Program-made: the position numbers and the translations under genes
Notes under the pieces: model-generated
What the model was told of the DNA's origin: nothing
Databases searched by the model: none
What the model saw: only the letters and a program-made list of their open reading frames with translations
In this document: positions 18,022-26,077 of the stretch, piece by piece
How the letters are laid out: each line of letters starts with the position of its first letter
Position numbering within the stretch: position 1 is the first letter of the stretch
Assembly (NCBI GenBank): GCA_965207595.1
Contig: CBDBMW010000013.1
Location: 992,001 to 1,056,000 of the forward strand
Direction of reading: 5' to 3'
Source: JAGWAJ01 sp026707615
GTDB lineage: Bacteria > Acidobacteriota > Vicinamibacteria > Vicinamibacterales > UBA8438
DNA length: 64,000 nucleotides

Positions 18022-18546
18022 CTATGATGGGTCCAGGACCGCGATGTACGGAAGCTGACGGTGGTGCTGGTCCAGGTCGAGGCCGTAGCCGACGACGAAA
18101 CGGTCGGCCTCGACCGTGAATCCGACGAGATCGATCGGCACGTCGGAGCGGCGGCGGCCCGGCTTGTCCAGCAGCGCAACCGTGGTGAGGCTGCGCGGCC
18201 GATCCGCAAGCAGGTGCTGGCGCAGCCTCTCGAGCGTCAGCCCGGTGTCGACGATGTCCTCCACGACGACCACGTGCCGGTCCCGAACCGGATGCGGCGC
18301 CGTGAGGAGCTGCACCTCGCCGGAGCTCGTCGTGCCGGTGCCGTAGCTCGTGAGCCGGGCGAAGTCGACGGTCACCGGCCGCGGGAGCGCCCGGACGAGG
18401 TCGGCCAGGAACATGAACCCGCCCTTCAGGACGCCGATGAGATGCGGCGGCTCGCCGTCGGGAATCCGGTGCGCGAGAGCGGTCGCCAACTCGCCGACGC
18501 GGGTCTGGATCTGCTCGGCGCTGATGAGCGGGGTCGGCGTCGGCAT
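18022..18546 (-). CDS. hpt: Hypoxanthine phosphoribosyltransferase
   Basis: A purine salvage enzyme converting hypoxanthine or guanine plus PRPP to IMP or GMP. The 174 residues include GVLKGGFMFLADLVRAL near the N-terminus, the PRPP-binding loop VVVVEDIVDTGLTLERL, and the C-terminal VPIDLVGFTVEADRFVVGYGLDLDQHHRQLPYI typical of HPRT. The ATG at 18546 starts MPTPTPLISAEQI. It is divergent from the DUF3179 gene, 42 bp away, so their promoters must overlap. Confidence 0.94.
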   Translation of the reverse strand: MPTPTPLISAEQIQTRVGELATALAHRIPDGEPPHLIGVLKGGFMFLADLVRALPRPVTVDFARLTSYGTGTTSSGEVQLLTAPHPVRDRHVVVVEDIVDTGLTLERLRQHLLADRPRSLTTVALLDKPGRRRSDVPIDLVGFTVEADRFVVGYGLDLDQHHRQLPYIAVLDPS

Positions 18547-18588
18547 CCGTCGGCAGGAGCGTACCATAACGGTTGGGAGGGGGCGTGC

Positions 18589-20085
18589 ATGCGTCGCGTG
18601 TTGATCGCCGCCGCGATTGGACTGCTCGCGGGGACGCCCGTCGCCGCCGCCGGCAGCGAACGTCTGCCGCAGGCGAGTGAGAGTCCGCCGCAGGCGAGTG
18701 AGAGTCCGCCGCAGGCGAGTGAGAGTCCGCCGCAGGCGGATGACGCGCCGCATCCCGACATCGGCGACTTCTTCGAGGCGCTCGCGCCCGACGACGACCG
18801 TGCGGCCGAGGCCCTCGACCGCATCGCCTCCCGCTGGCGGGACGGGTACAGCGGCATGCTCTGGGACCTCGTCACCCTGATCGCGCGCCCCAGCCGCCTC
18901 GATGCCCCGAGCGCGTCCGAGCCCCTCGCGGCGCGCGTGTGGCGCCGTCTCGTGGGGTTCCTGGAGGAGCGGACCGGCGAGCGCTTCGGGGGCGATCTGA
19001 TGCGCGCGCAACGCTGGATCTGGGAGCAGCCGTACGACCCGCATCCCCGCTACGCGTTCCTGAAGGGGACGTGGTACGCGGAGATCGATCCGGCGTTCCA
19101 GCGCTTCTTCCCCGACGGCGTCACGTCGACGATCCGCCTCGACGAGATCGTCTGGGGCGGGGTGCGTGTCAACGGGATCCCGCCGCTCGAGTATCCGCGG
19201 CACGTGGCGGCCGCGGAGGCCGCCTACCTGGACGACGATCACGTCGTGTTCGGAATCGCCGCCGGCGGCGAGGCGCGTGCGTATCCGAAACGCATCCTGG
19301 CCTGGCACGAGATGGCGCTCGATCGGATCGGCGGGCGGGAGCTGACGATCGTCTACTGCACCCTCTGCGGCACCGTGATCCCGTACGAGAGCGTCGTCGG
19401 CGGCCGCCACGTGCGTTTCGGCACCAGCGGCCTGCTCTACCGCTCGAACAAGCTGATGTTCGATCACGACAGCGGGAGCCTCTGGAACACGATCACCGGC
19501 GAGCCGGTGGTCGGCGCGCTCGTCGGCTCGGGCCTCCGGCTGACGCACCGGGCGGTCGTGACCACGACGTGGGGGGAGTGGCGGCGGATGCACCCCGGAA
19601 CCACCGTCCTCTCGATCGCGACCGGTCACCGGCGGGACTACTCCGAGGGTGCCGCCTACCGGGAGTACTTCGCCACGGACCGGCTGATGTTCCAGGTGCC
19701 GCAGCGCGATGAGCGGCTCCGCAACAAGGACGAGGTGCTGGTCCTGATGCTCGAGACCGCCGCGGGCGCGCGCCAGCCGGTGGCGATCGCGGCCGACTAC
19801 CTGGCCCGGAACCGGCTGTACGAGACGGTGCAGGCGGGGCACCGGCTGGTCGTCGTGACGAGCCGCGAGGGCGCGAACCGGGTCTACGACGCGGGCGGGG
19901 TGCGGTTCGCACGCGCGACCGGCGACGCCCGCGTGGTCGACACCGCCGGGGGCGGCTGGACGGTGACCGCCGAGGCCCTGGTGGCCGAGGCCGATCCGGA
20001 GCGCCGGCTTCCGCGCGTCGCGGCACAGCGGGCCTTCTGGTTCGGCTGGTACGCGCAGTACCCGCAGACCGTGCTCATCCGCTGA
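18589..20085 (+). CDS. DUF3179-domain exported protein
   Basis: A 498-residue exported protein. After a signal peptide (VLIAAAIGLLAGTPVAAAG) comes a low-complexity SESPPQA tandem repeat (residues 26-51). The DUF3179 region follows, with IVYCTLCGTVIPYE (Cys-x-x-Cys) and FGTSGLLYRSNKLMFDHDSGSLWN. DUF3179 proteins are periplasmic and often redox-associated, but have no proven activity. The start at 18589 follows a purine-rich ggttgggaggggg. Good family confidence; function unknown. Confidence 0.88.
   Translation: MRRVLIAAAIGLLAGTPVAAAGSERLPQASESPPQASESPPQASESPPQADDAPHPDIGDFFEALAPDDDRAAEALDRIASRWRDGYSGMLWDLVTLIARPSRLDAPSASEPLAARVWRRLVGFLEERTGERFGGDLMRAQRWIWEQPYDPHPRYAFLKGTWYAEIDPAFQRFFPDGVTSTIRLDEIVWGGVRVNGIPPLEYPRHVAAAEAAYLDDDHVVFGIAAGGEARAYPKRILAWHEMALDRIGGRELTIVYCTLCGTVIPYESVVGGRHVRFGTSGLLYRSNKLMFDHDSGSLWNTITGEPVVGALVGSGLRLTHRAVVTTTWGEWRRMHPGTTVLSIATGHRRDYSEGAAYREYFATDRLMFQVPQRDERLRNKDEVLVLMLETAAGARQPVAIAADYLARNRLYETVQAGHRLVVVTSREGANRVYDAGGVRFARATGDARVVDTAGGGWTVTAEALVAEADPERRLPRVAAQRAFWFGWYAQYPQTVLIR
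18664..18741 (+). repeat. 21-bp coding tandem repeat (3.7 copies)
   Basis: Units at 18664-18684, 18685-18705 and 18706-18726, plus a 15-bp partial, encode PQASESP. Units two and three are identical at DNA level, indicating recent slippage. The repeat is in frame, so copy-number change alters only the length of the linker after the signal peptide. Confidence 0.9.
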
Positions 20086-20107
20086 CCGCGAATCGGCGCC
20101 GAGTCCG

Positions 20108-20554
20108 TCAGCGTAGGGCGAGCGTCACGTAGCTGCCGGCCGGCGTCCACTGCACCCGCGTGTCGGCCAGGCGCTCGCCCGGACGGCGGAAGTAGACCAG
20201 GGCCTCGAGGTGCCCGGCCCGGGCCGGGCCGATGATGCTGGCCGCAAGGTCGGGTCCGCCGAGCGCCCCCGCCGTCTCCACCTCGACGATCAGGATGCCC
20301 TGAACGGAGCGGCTGGAGACGACGCGCCACCCCGTCCCGCCCATGACCGGCTGGCCGGGCCGCGGGCCGGCGGAAGGGGGCGCAGGCGGCGCGGGGCCGC
20401 GATCGTCGGTCGTGAAGGGCGCTTCGACGGGCGGCAGGGTGCCGGGGGGAAGGGTGGAGGAGAACCCGCCGAACAGGAGAGCCACGAGGGCCAGGGCCGC
20501 GAGGGCCAGGGCGGCGGAGCGCCCGCGGCCGGCCGGGATGCGGTCTGCCCGCAT
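20108..20554 (-). CDS. Membrane-anchored small protein, unknown
   Basis: A 148-residue protein. It has a basic N-terminus, then one hydrophobic helix (AALALAALALVALLFGGF), a proline-rich linker (APPAPPSAGPRPGQP) and a C-terminal beta-rich domain (WRVVSSRSVQGILIVEVETAG ... EALVYFRRPGERL). It could be a periplasmic domain tethered to the inner membrane. It is 36 bp downstream of the tatA-like gene on the same strand. No family recognised. Confidence 0.68.
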   Translation of the reverse strand: MRADRIPAGRGRSAALALAALALVALLFGGFSSTLPPGTLPPVEAPFTTDDRGPAPPAPPSAGPRPGQPVMGGTGWRVVSSRSVQGILIVEVETAGALGGPDLAASIIGPARAGHLEALVYFRRPGERLADTRVQWTPAGSYVTLALR

Positions 20555-20590
20555 GCGCGACCGTGATCCTCGCGCGCCCTCGGGGCCTCG

Positions 20591-20797
20591 CTAGTCCGCC
20601 TCCGCCTTCGCCTTGGGGGCGGGCTCGGCGTCGTCGTCCGTCTGCATCTCGTCCTTGAAGCCGCGAATCGCCTGCCCCATCCCGCGGCCGAGGCCGGAGA
20701 GCCGCTTGGCGCCGAAGACGAGAACCAGGATGAACAGGATGATCACCAACTCCGGCAGACCGATCGGTCCCAGCAGCGCCAGCATTCCTGCGTGCAT
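20591..20797 (-). CDS. tatA: Sec-independent translocase protein TatA/TatE
   Basis: The pore-forming subunit of twin-arginine export. It has 68 residues: a short periplasmic start, one transmembrane helix (ELVIILFILVLVFGAKRL), the FGAK/RL hinge and the amphipathic helix SGLGRGMGQAIRGFKDEM, then an acidic tail. Size and order match TatA. No tatB or tatC is adjacent, so the rest of the system must be elsewhere. Confidence 0.93.
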   Translation of the reverse strand: MHAGMLALLGPIGLPELVIILFILVLVFGAKRLSGLGRGMGQAIRGFKDEMQTDDDAEPAPKAKAEAD

Positions 20798-20944
20798 CTC
20801 GTGACCCCTCCGCCCCGGGCGGGTGCGCAGCCCGAGGCCGTACGTCGGGATTCAGCATACCACGCGCGAAGCGCCCCATGTTAGGCTACGGGCGCCCGGG
20901 AGCCTGTGCCGCGGACGAGCGACGCAGCGTTCAGGCATCCGTCC

Positions 20945-22438
20945 ATGACCGACCGCCCCCAGCCCGCTCGGCCGGCGCCGTCGAGCGCCGAGGCGCGCTT
21001 CGACGCGACCCGCCGGCGGGTCGGCCTCCTCCTGGGCCCGCTGGTCTTCCTCCTGGTCCTGGTGCTGCCGTTCGGGCAGCTCTCACCCGAGGCGCAGCGG
21101 CTGGCCGCCGTCGTCGCGCTGGTCATCGTCTTCTGGATCACCGAGGCGCTGCCGCTGCCGGTCACCGCGCTGCTCGGCCCGACGCTGGCCGTTCTGCTCG
21201 CCGTCGCTCCGGTCCGGGAGACGTTCGCTCCGTTCGCCAACCCGCTGATCTTTCTCTTCATCGGGAGCTTCATCCTCGCCCGCGCGCTGTTCGTCCACCG
21301 TGTGAACGAGCGGATCGCGTACGCCGTGCTGTCCTGGCGCTTCATCGGCGCCCGCCCGACCCGCATCCTCATCGCCTACGGGGCGATCGCGACCTGTCTC
21401 TCGGCCTGGATGAGCGACACGGCGACGGCGGCGATGCTCGTCCCCATGGGGATGTCGCTGCTCGCCTTCATGGAGTCCGAGGGCAACGTCCCCAAGCGCT
21501 ACGGGACGGCGCTCATGCTGATGACGTCGTACGGGTCGCTGCGGGGCGGGATGGCGACCCCGGTGGGCACGCCGCCCAACCTGATCGCCATCGGCATGCT
21601 CGACCAGCAGCTCGGCATCCGGATCACGTTCGTGGAGTGGATGCTCGTCGCGGTCCCCGTGACCGTCGTCCTGATGGGCGTCGTCTTCGGCTACTTCCAC
21701 TGGGTGGGGAGGACGGGGACGCGGGAGATCCCGGGAGCCGACCGGATCATCGCGGAGCGGCGGCGCGCCCTCGGACCGTGGAAGCCCGGCGAGCGGAACG
21801 CGGTGATCGCGTTCGGCGTCACCGTGTCGCTGTGGATCATCCCCGGCCTGCTGCCGCTCGTCCTCGGACCGGATCATCCGGTCGCCGAGGCGGTGCTCGC
21901 GAGCGTGCCGGAGGCGGTCGCCGCCCTCGTCGGCGTGGCGGTGCTCTTCCTGCTGCCGGTCAGCGCCACGCAGCGCAGCACGATCACCTGGAAGGAGGCG
22001 GCCCAGATCGACTGGGGCACCATCCTCCTCTTCGGCGGCGGGCTGGCCCTCGGCACCCTGTCGGCGGCGACCGGCCTGGCCCAGGTGGTGGGCGAGGGGA
22101 TCACCAGTCTCGTGCCGGCGGAACGCGTCGCGCTGACCTTCGCCGCCGCCCTGTTCACGGTCCTGCTCTCGGAGACGATGTCGAACACGGCAGCGACCAA
22201 CATCTCCGTGCCGATCATCATCTCCATCGCCCAGGCCGCGGGCGTCGACCCGGTCGTGCCGGTCGTCGCGGCCGGCCTGTCGGCGTCGGTGGCCGCGATG
22301 CTGCCGGTGTCGACCCCGCCGAACGCCATCGTCTACGCCTCGGGCAAGATCCCCATCACGAGCATGATCAAGTACGGCATCGTCATGGACATCGTGGCCG
22401 TCGTCACGGTCCCGACGATGGTCCTGCTGCTCATGTGA
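20945..22438 (+). CDS. SLC13/DASS-family sodium-coupled anion transporter
   Basis: A 497-residue polytopic membrane protein with about a dozen hydrophobic segments. The two family hairpin motifs are present: GMATPVGTPPNLIAIGM in the first half and LPVSTPPNAIVYASGKIPI near the C-terminus. The latter is the SLC13 signature. Substrates of the family are dicarboxylates or sulfate; sequence alone does not choose. The start is set at the ATG at 20945; a GTG at 20906 in frame would add 13 residues and has no better ribosome site. Confidence 0.9.
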   Translation: MTDRPQPARPAPSSAEARFDATRRRVGLLLGPLVFLLVLVLPFGQLSPEAQRLAAVVALVIVFWITEALPLPVTALLGPTLAVLLAVAPVRETFAPFANPLIFLFIGSFILARALFVHRVNERIAYAVLSWRFIGARPTRILIAYGAIATCLSAWMSDTATAAMLVPMGMSLLAFMESEGNVPKRYGTALMLMTSYGSLRGGMATPVGTPPNLIAIGMLDQQLGIRITFVEWMLVAVPVTVVLMGVVFGYFHWVGRTGTREIPGADRIIAERRRALGPWKPGERNAVIAFGVTVSLWIIPGLLPLVLGPDHPVAEAVLASVPEAVAALVGVAVLFLLPVSATQRSTITWKEAAQIDWGTILLFGGGLALGTLSAATGLAQVVGEGITSLVPAERVALTFAAALFTVLLSETMSNTAATNISVPIIISIAQAAGVDPVVPVVAAGLSASVAAMLPVSTPPNAIVYASGKIPITSMIKYGIVMDIVAVVTVPTMVLLLM

Positions 22439-22923
22439 GCCCGCCACCGGCGCGGTTCCTGCCACGTATCACGCGGAGGGAGACAGCCCGTCGTTCTTCC
22501 CGCGATGCGGAAGGCGGGGGCCGGTTGCGGCGCGGGCGGCTTGGGGACCGGCCGCCCCGAAGCCGGCGCTGAAGTCAGTGCCGAAGGCCGGTCCAGGGAG
22601 TGAGGCGGAGGGCCGGGTCCGGGGGAGGGGCGCTTCGGGCGGGCGGGTCGGCTACTCCCGGGATGTCGACAGCGGGCGCGCCGCGGTGGCCGGCGGGGGG
22701 CGTGGCGAGAGCGGGGCGGCGAACGCGCCTCCGCCCCCCGATCCGGCGATTGCGTTCGGTGCCGCGCGAGCCGCCGGTTGCGCCGCCGCCTCGCGGCCAC
22801 GGCGCAACCGGAGCGATCGTCGCGGGAGCCCTGTAGCGCGAGCTCCCGCCGGGTGCCGAAGCCTCCCGATCCATCCCGACCCTGCGGTCGCGCCCGGAGC
22901 CTGCGCGGGGAGGAACCGGACTT
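22439..22923. other. Intergenic region without a gene
   Basis: 485 bp of very GC-rich DNA separate the convergent SLC13 gene and cytochrome gene. A weak palindrome is seen near 22829 (gggagc...gctccc), perhaps a degenerate member of the repeat family. No convincing coding sequence is seen on either strand. Confidence 0.5.
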
Positions 22924-23376
22924 CTACGGGGCGTCTTCGACGATGATGATGCCCTCGAGGTCGTCGACGCCGGTCGGCAGCTCCGTGTCGCCCGCGGGGA
23001 AGTCGTTGACCTTCAACATGTAGGCGACGATGTCGGCGTAGGCCCGTGGGCTGAGGCTGGCCGGCGCGCCCTGCGGCATGGTGGTCCGAATGGCGACGAG
23101 CATGTCGCCCACCGAAAGGTCGCTCCACCGGAAGTGGAACGGCGCGCCGATGAGCGCCGGAGCGATGCCGTCCCCGAGCAGGTCTTCGAGGTGGCACTGC
23201 GAGCATTCCTGCTCGTAGGTGGCCATGCCGCGCGTCGCCTGCTCCTCGGTGTAGACGCCGTCCCAGACCGTGCGCTCCTGCGCCGCGGTGCCGCTCCAGG
23301 CCGCCCCCGCGACGAGAAGCGCGAGCGCCGCCACCGCGACCGTACCATTCCATCGACCGAGCCGTCGTGCCTTCAT
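22924..23376 (-). CDS. Periplasmic mono-heme cytochrome c
   Basis: A 150-residue protein with a signal peptide (VAVAALALLVAGAAWSGTAAQ), one heme motif CSQCH (within YEQECSQCHLEDL) and a likely Met ligand in TTMPQGAPASLS, followed by the usual final helix YADIVAYMLKVND. This is the small class-I cytochrome type that partners PQQ dehydrogenases. The ATG at 23376 has a GAGGG ribosome site; a longer reading upstream is mostly Pro/Arg and unlikely to be translated. No dehydrogenase is adjacent. Confidence 0.88.
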   Translation of the reverse strand: MKARRLGRWNGTVAVAALALLVAGAAWSGTAAQERTVWDGVYTEEQATRGMATYEQECSQCHLEDLLGDGIAPALIGAPFHFRWSDLSVGDMLVAIRTTMPQGAPASLSPRAYADIVAYMLKVNDFPAGDTELPTGVDDLEGIIIVEDAP

Positions 23377-23518
23377 TTGCACCCTCGCGTTGTCTGGACC
23401 CCTGGTGAATCGCCGCCCCGCGGGCGGGGCCGGGGGCGGTCGCCCGCCGGCCGACCGCACACTATATCGTACGCCGGCGGCGGGCCCTGCGGCGCCGGTG
23501 CGCCCTTGCGGCGCATGG

Positions 23519-23570
23519 GGAGTCTGCGCGGGCACGGAGTCGTGCGTTGGCGTTCTGCGGCGCAAGCTCC
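23519..23570. repeat. Intergenic palindromic repeat, copy f
   Basis: Arms ggagtctgcgc (23519-23529) and gcgcaagctcc (23560-23570) have two mismatches. The right arm touches the TAG stop of the AIM24 gene. The stretch cgttctgcggcgcaagctcc is repeated at copy g. Confidence 0.72.
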
Positions 23571-24589
23571 TAGCGTCCGTCGATGAGGTTGCCCAGGCCG
23601 CCGAGGTGGTCGAGCACGGACCCCTCGCCCTGCCGTCGTCCGCCGGTCTGCGGCGCCGCCTGGTAGATGCGGTCGGCCAGCCGGCTGAGCGGCAGCGACT
23701 GCAGCCAGACCCGGCCGGGACCGGAGAGCGTCGCGAAGAAGATGCCCTCGCCCCCGAACAGCGCGGTCTTGATCCCCCCGACGAACTGCACGTCGTAGCT
23801 GACTCTCGGTTCGAGGGCCACGAGGCAGCCGGTGTCGACGCGCAACGTCTCGCCGGCGGCGAGCTCGACCAGCTTGACGGACCCGCCGGCGTGCACGAAC
23901 GTGAGTCCGTCGCCCTCGAGCCGTTGCATGATGAAGCCCTCGCCGCCGAACAGGCCCACGCCGATCTTCCTCTGGAAGGCGATGCCGATCGACACGCCCT
24001 TGGCGGCGCAGAGGAAGGCGTCCCGCTGGCAGACCAGCTCGCCGCCGAGCGCGGCCAGATCCATCGGCAGGATCTTGCCCGCGTACGGTGCGGTGAACGC
24101 GACGCGGTGCAGGCCGGGGCCCTCGTTCGTGAACACCGTCATGAACAGGCTCTCGCCGGTGAGCAGCCGCTTGCCGGCGCCCAGAAGCGTCCCGACGATG
24201 CCCGACTGTTGGCGCTCGCTGCCGTCGCCGAAGACGGTCTCCATGCGGATCCCGGACGTCATGTACATCATCGCTCCGGCCTCGGCGACCGCGCTCTCGC
24301 CGGGATCGAGGGCCACCTCGACGAACTGCATCTCCGTGCCCTCGATGCGGAAGTCGATCTCGTGCGCCATCCGGCCCGGGGGGCTCGGCACCGGCGCGGC
24401 GACCGCCGGCACCAGGGCGTCGGCGAGCTGCGGGACCTCGCGCAGCTGCGTCCAGCCGCTCAACCCCGCGGCGAACACGTGGGTCTCGCCGCCGATGCTG
24501 CCGTTGCGCAGCATCGATTCGACCTCGGAGCGAGGGATCGGTCCAATCTGATTGCCGTGCGGCGCCACGTACCACTGCTGCTCGCTCAT
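23570..24589 (-). CDS. AIM24-family protein with N-terminal GYF_2 domain
   Basis: A 339-residue protein. Residues 1-50 form a GYF_2-like domain (WYVAPHGNQIGPIPRSEVESML...GETHVFAAGLSGWTQL), a peptide-binding module often fused to bacterial membrane or secretion proteins. Residues 75-310 match the AIM24/TIGR00266 beta-sandwich repeat (EAGAMMYMTSGIRMET, FGGEGFIMQRLEG, FGGEGIFFATLSGPG). The cellular role of bacterial AIM24 is not known. A strong GGAGGAGG precedes the ATG at 24589. The gene is followed directly by repeat copy f. Confidence 0.88.
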   Translation of the reverse strand: MSEQQWYVAPHGNQIGPIPRSEVESMLRNGSIGGETHVFAAGLSGWTQLREVPQLADALVPAVAAPVPSPPGRMAHEIDFRIEGTEMQFVEVALDPGESAVAEAGAMMYMTSGIRMETVFGDGSERQQSGIVGTLLGAGKRLLTGESLFMTVFTNEGPGLHRVAFTAPYAGKILPMDLAALGGELVCQRDAFLCAAKGVSIGIAFQRKIGVGLFGGEGFIMQRLEGDGLTFVHAGGSVKLVELAAGETLRVDTGCLVALEPRVSYDVQFVGGIKTALFGGEGIFFATLSGPGRVWLQSLPLSRLADRIYQAAPQTGGRRQGEGSVLDHLGGLGNLIDGR

Positions 24590-24646
24590 CGGATCCTCCT
24601 CCGGTCCGGCCGTCCTCCGTGAGACGGAGCCCGGCTCGCAGTTCCC

Positions 24647-25063
24647 CTACGGGCCCCCGACGACCAGCAGGGCGAAGATGGCGGCGTTGATCGCGTGCGA
24701 CGCGAAGCAGAGCGCGCACGCGACGCGGATCACGAACAGCAGCGACCACGTCAGGTAGGCCCCCAGGCCGACGGTGACGAGCGCCGCCGCGAGCCACGCC
24801 ATCCGCATCCGCGCGTCGTCGAGGGCGCCGCTCGGCGCACCGACGAGCAGGGTGGCGTAGTAGATCTGGCCGAGGAGCGAGTTGGGCACGCCGAAGACGC
24901 GGGCCGCCGGGGTGAAGACGATCGACGCGCACGTCGCCTCGCCCAGGCGGCAGAAGGGAGGGATCCAGCGCGCGTCCGGCCGCATCCAGCGGTAGGCGAC
25001 CGCCGTGAAGTACGACGAGATCAGCAACCCCGCCGCGGCCAGGCCCGCCACGGCCACGGTCAA
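24647..25063 (-). CDS. Vitamin K epoxide reductase (VKOR) family membrane protein
   Basis: Bacterial VKOR reoxidises DsbA-like thiol oxidases through quinone. The 138-residue chain has four hydrophobic segments. It has the loop cysteines and motif FCRLGEATCASIVFTPAARVFGVPNSLLGQIYY and the active-site pair CALCFASHAINA. No fused thioredoxin domain is present. Translation starts at a TTG whose last two bases overlap the stop of the preceding ligase gene (TTGA), so it depends on coupling. Confidence 0.88.
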   Translation of the reverse strand: MTVAVAGLAAAGLLISSYFTAVAYRWMRPDARWIPPFCRLGEATCASIVFTPAARVFGVPNSLLGQIYYATLLVGAPSGALDDARMRMAWLAAALVTVGLGAYLTWSLLFVIRVACALCFASHAINAAIFALLVVGGP

Positions 25064-25710
25064 GGCTCGGTCTCCGTCCCCGCCGGCACGACGTCCCCGA
25101 GCCGCCACGCTCCGAGGACCCGCCGGCAGGTGCAGAAGCGGCCGAGGTGGCACGCGGCCAGCTCGGTGGCGGTGAACGCGATCGGCGGCACCGCGCCGCG
25201 GTCGAGCGCCCCGACTCCCAACGTGACGTGCGGTTCGAAGCGGTCGCCCGCCGCCCGGGTGCGAAAGCGCGTGACCCACTCGATGTCCCCGCCGCGGGGC
25301 GGCTCGCCGTCCGCGACGAAGGCCCCGGCGAGCGCGTCGCCGGCGACGCCCGACCCGCCCGCCGGCGGCGTGGCGTGGGGCGCGAGGCAGGCCAGGAGGC
25401 GATCGTGCAGCGCGCGGAGCGCCGTCCCTCCCTCGACCGAGAGGCTGGTGGTCGTGCGGCCGCGCTGCAACCCCGTGCCCCGGAGCGCGAGCGGCGGCGT
25501 TCGGGAGGCGACGCGGCCCAGCCGCGGGAGGACGACGGGCATGTCGGCGTCCCGGACGAACTGCTGCACGAGCGTGACGTGCGGCAGGTGGGTCGCGTCG
25601 AAGGCGAAGCCCGCCGGCGGAGCCTGGAGTCGAGCGTTCAGTCGGCCGACGGCGCGGGCCGCGGGGGCGGGGAGCAGGAGCGCGACGTCGAGCGCGAGAA
25701 GCCGCGCCAT
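25060..25710 (-). CDS. 2'-5' RNA ligase / cyclic phosphodiesterase-like protein
   Basis: A 216-residue member of the 2H phosphoesterase superfamily. Both catalytic H-x-T motifs are visible: HVTLVQQFV near residue 44 and PHVTLGVGAL near residue 170. Family members ligate or hydrolyse 2'-5' or cyclic phosphate RNA ends. The ATG at 25710 opens MARLLALDVALLLP. It is coupled to the VKOR gene by a 4-bp overlap, though no functional link is obvious. Confidence 0.82.
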   Translation of the reverse strand: MARLLALDVALLLPAPAARAVGRLNARLQAPPAGFAFDATHLPHVTLVQQFVRDADMPVVLPRLGRVASRTPPLALRGTGLQRGRTTTSLSVEGGTALRALHDRLLACLAPHATPPAGGSGVAGDALAGAFVADGEPPRGGDIEWVTRFRTRAAGDRFEPHVTLGVGALDRGAVPPIAFTATELAACHLGRFCTCRRVLGAWRLGDVVPAGTETEP

Positions 25711-25724
25711 GCTGACGGCTGCCC

Positions 25725-25991
25725 CTACGCCCGGGCCGCGCGGACGGGCCGGCCGCAGGGGCCGGCCGCCGCCCGCTCGCGGGGCGCCCGCACCGGTCGC
25801 CACCCGTCCCGCAGCAGCTCGGCCTGGATTGCGATCGTACCGAGATAGCGGGCGGAGTAGTCGGGAAAGTCGTGCACGACCCGCCGGCCGTCCGGATGGC
25901 GGACGACGAGGCGGTGGCCCCGCAGGGCCGGAGCCGTGCGCACGGTGAGACGCTCCGCCCGGCCGAACCTTCGTCTCGCGAAGTGAACCAT
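25725..25991 (-). CDS. Small basic protein, unknown
   Basis: An 88-residue protein with about 20% Arg: MVHFARRRFGRAERLTVRTA... HDFPDYSARYLGTIAIQAELLRDGWRPV. No signal peptide or membrane helix. The body has a plausible alpha/beta pattern and lies 14 bp before the ligase gene, in the same orientation. No family recognised; moderate belief that it is a gene. Confidence 0.55.
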   Translation of the reverse strand: MVHFARRRFGRAERLTVRTAPALRGHRLVVRHPDGRRVVHDFPDYSARYLGTIAIQAELLRDGWRPVRAPRERAAAGPCGRPVRAARA

Positions 25992-26077
25992 CTCTGGGAG
26001 ACGTATCGGCCGCCGCCCGCAGGGCTTCAGGGGCCGGCGGGAGGGGGCCGGCAACGCACCCGGGGGAGTGGTGCCGC

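Noticed and set aside
18664..18741. Possible CRISPR-like array from regularly spaced repeats
   Set aside because: The repeats are contiguous 21-bp coding units with no spacers and no cas genes nearby.
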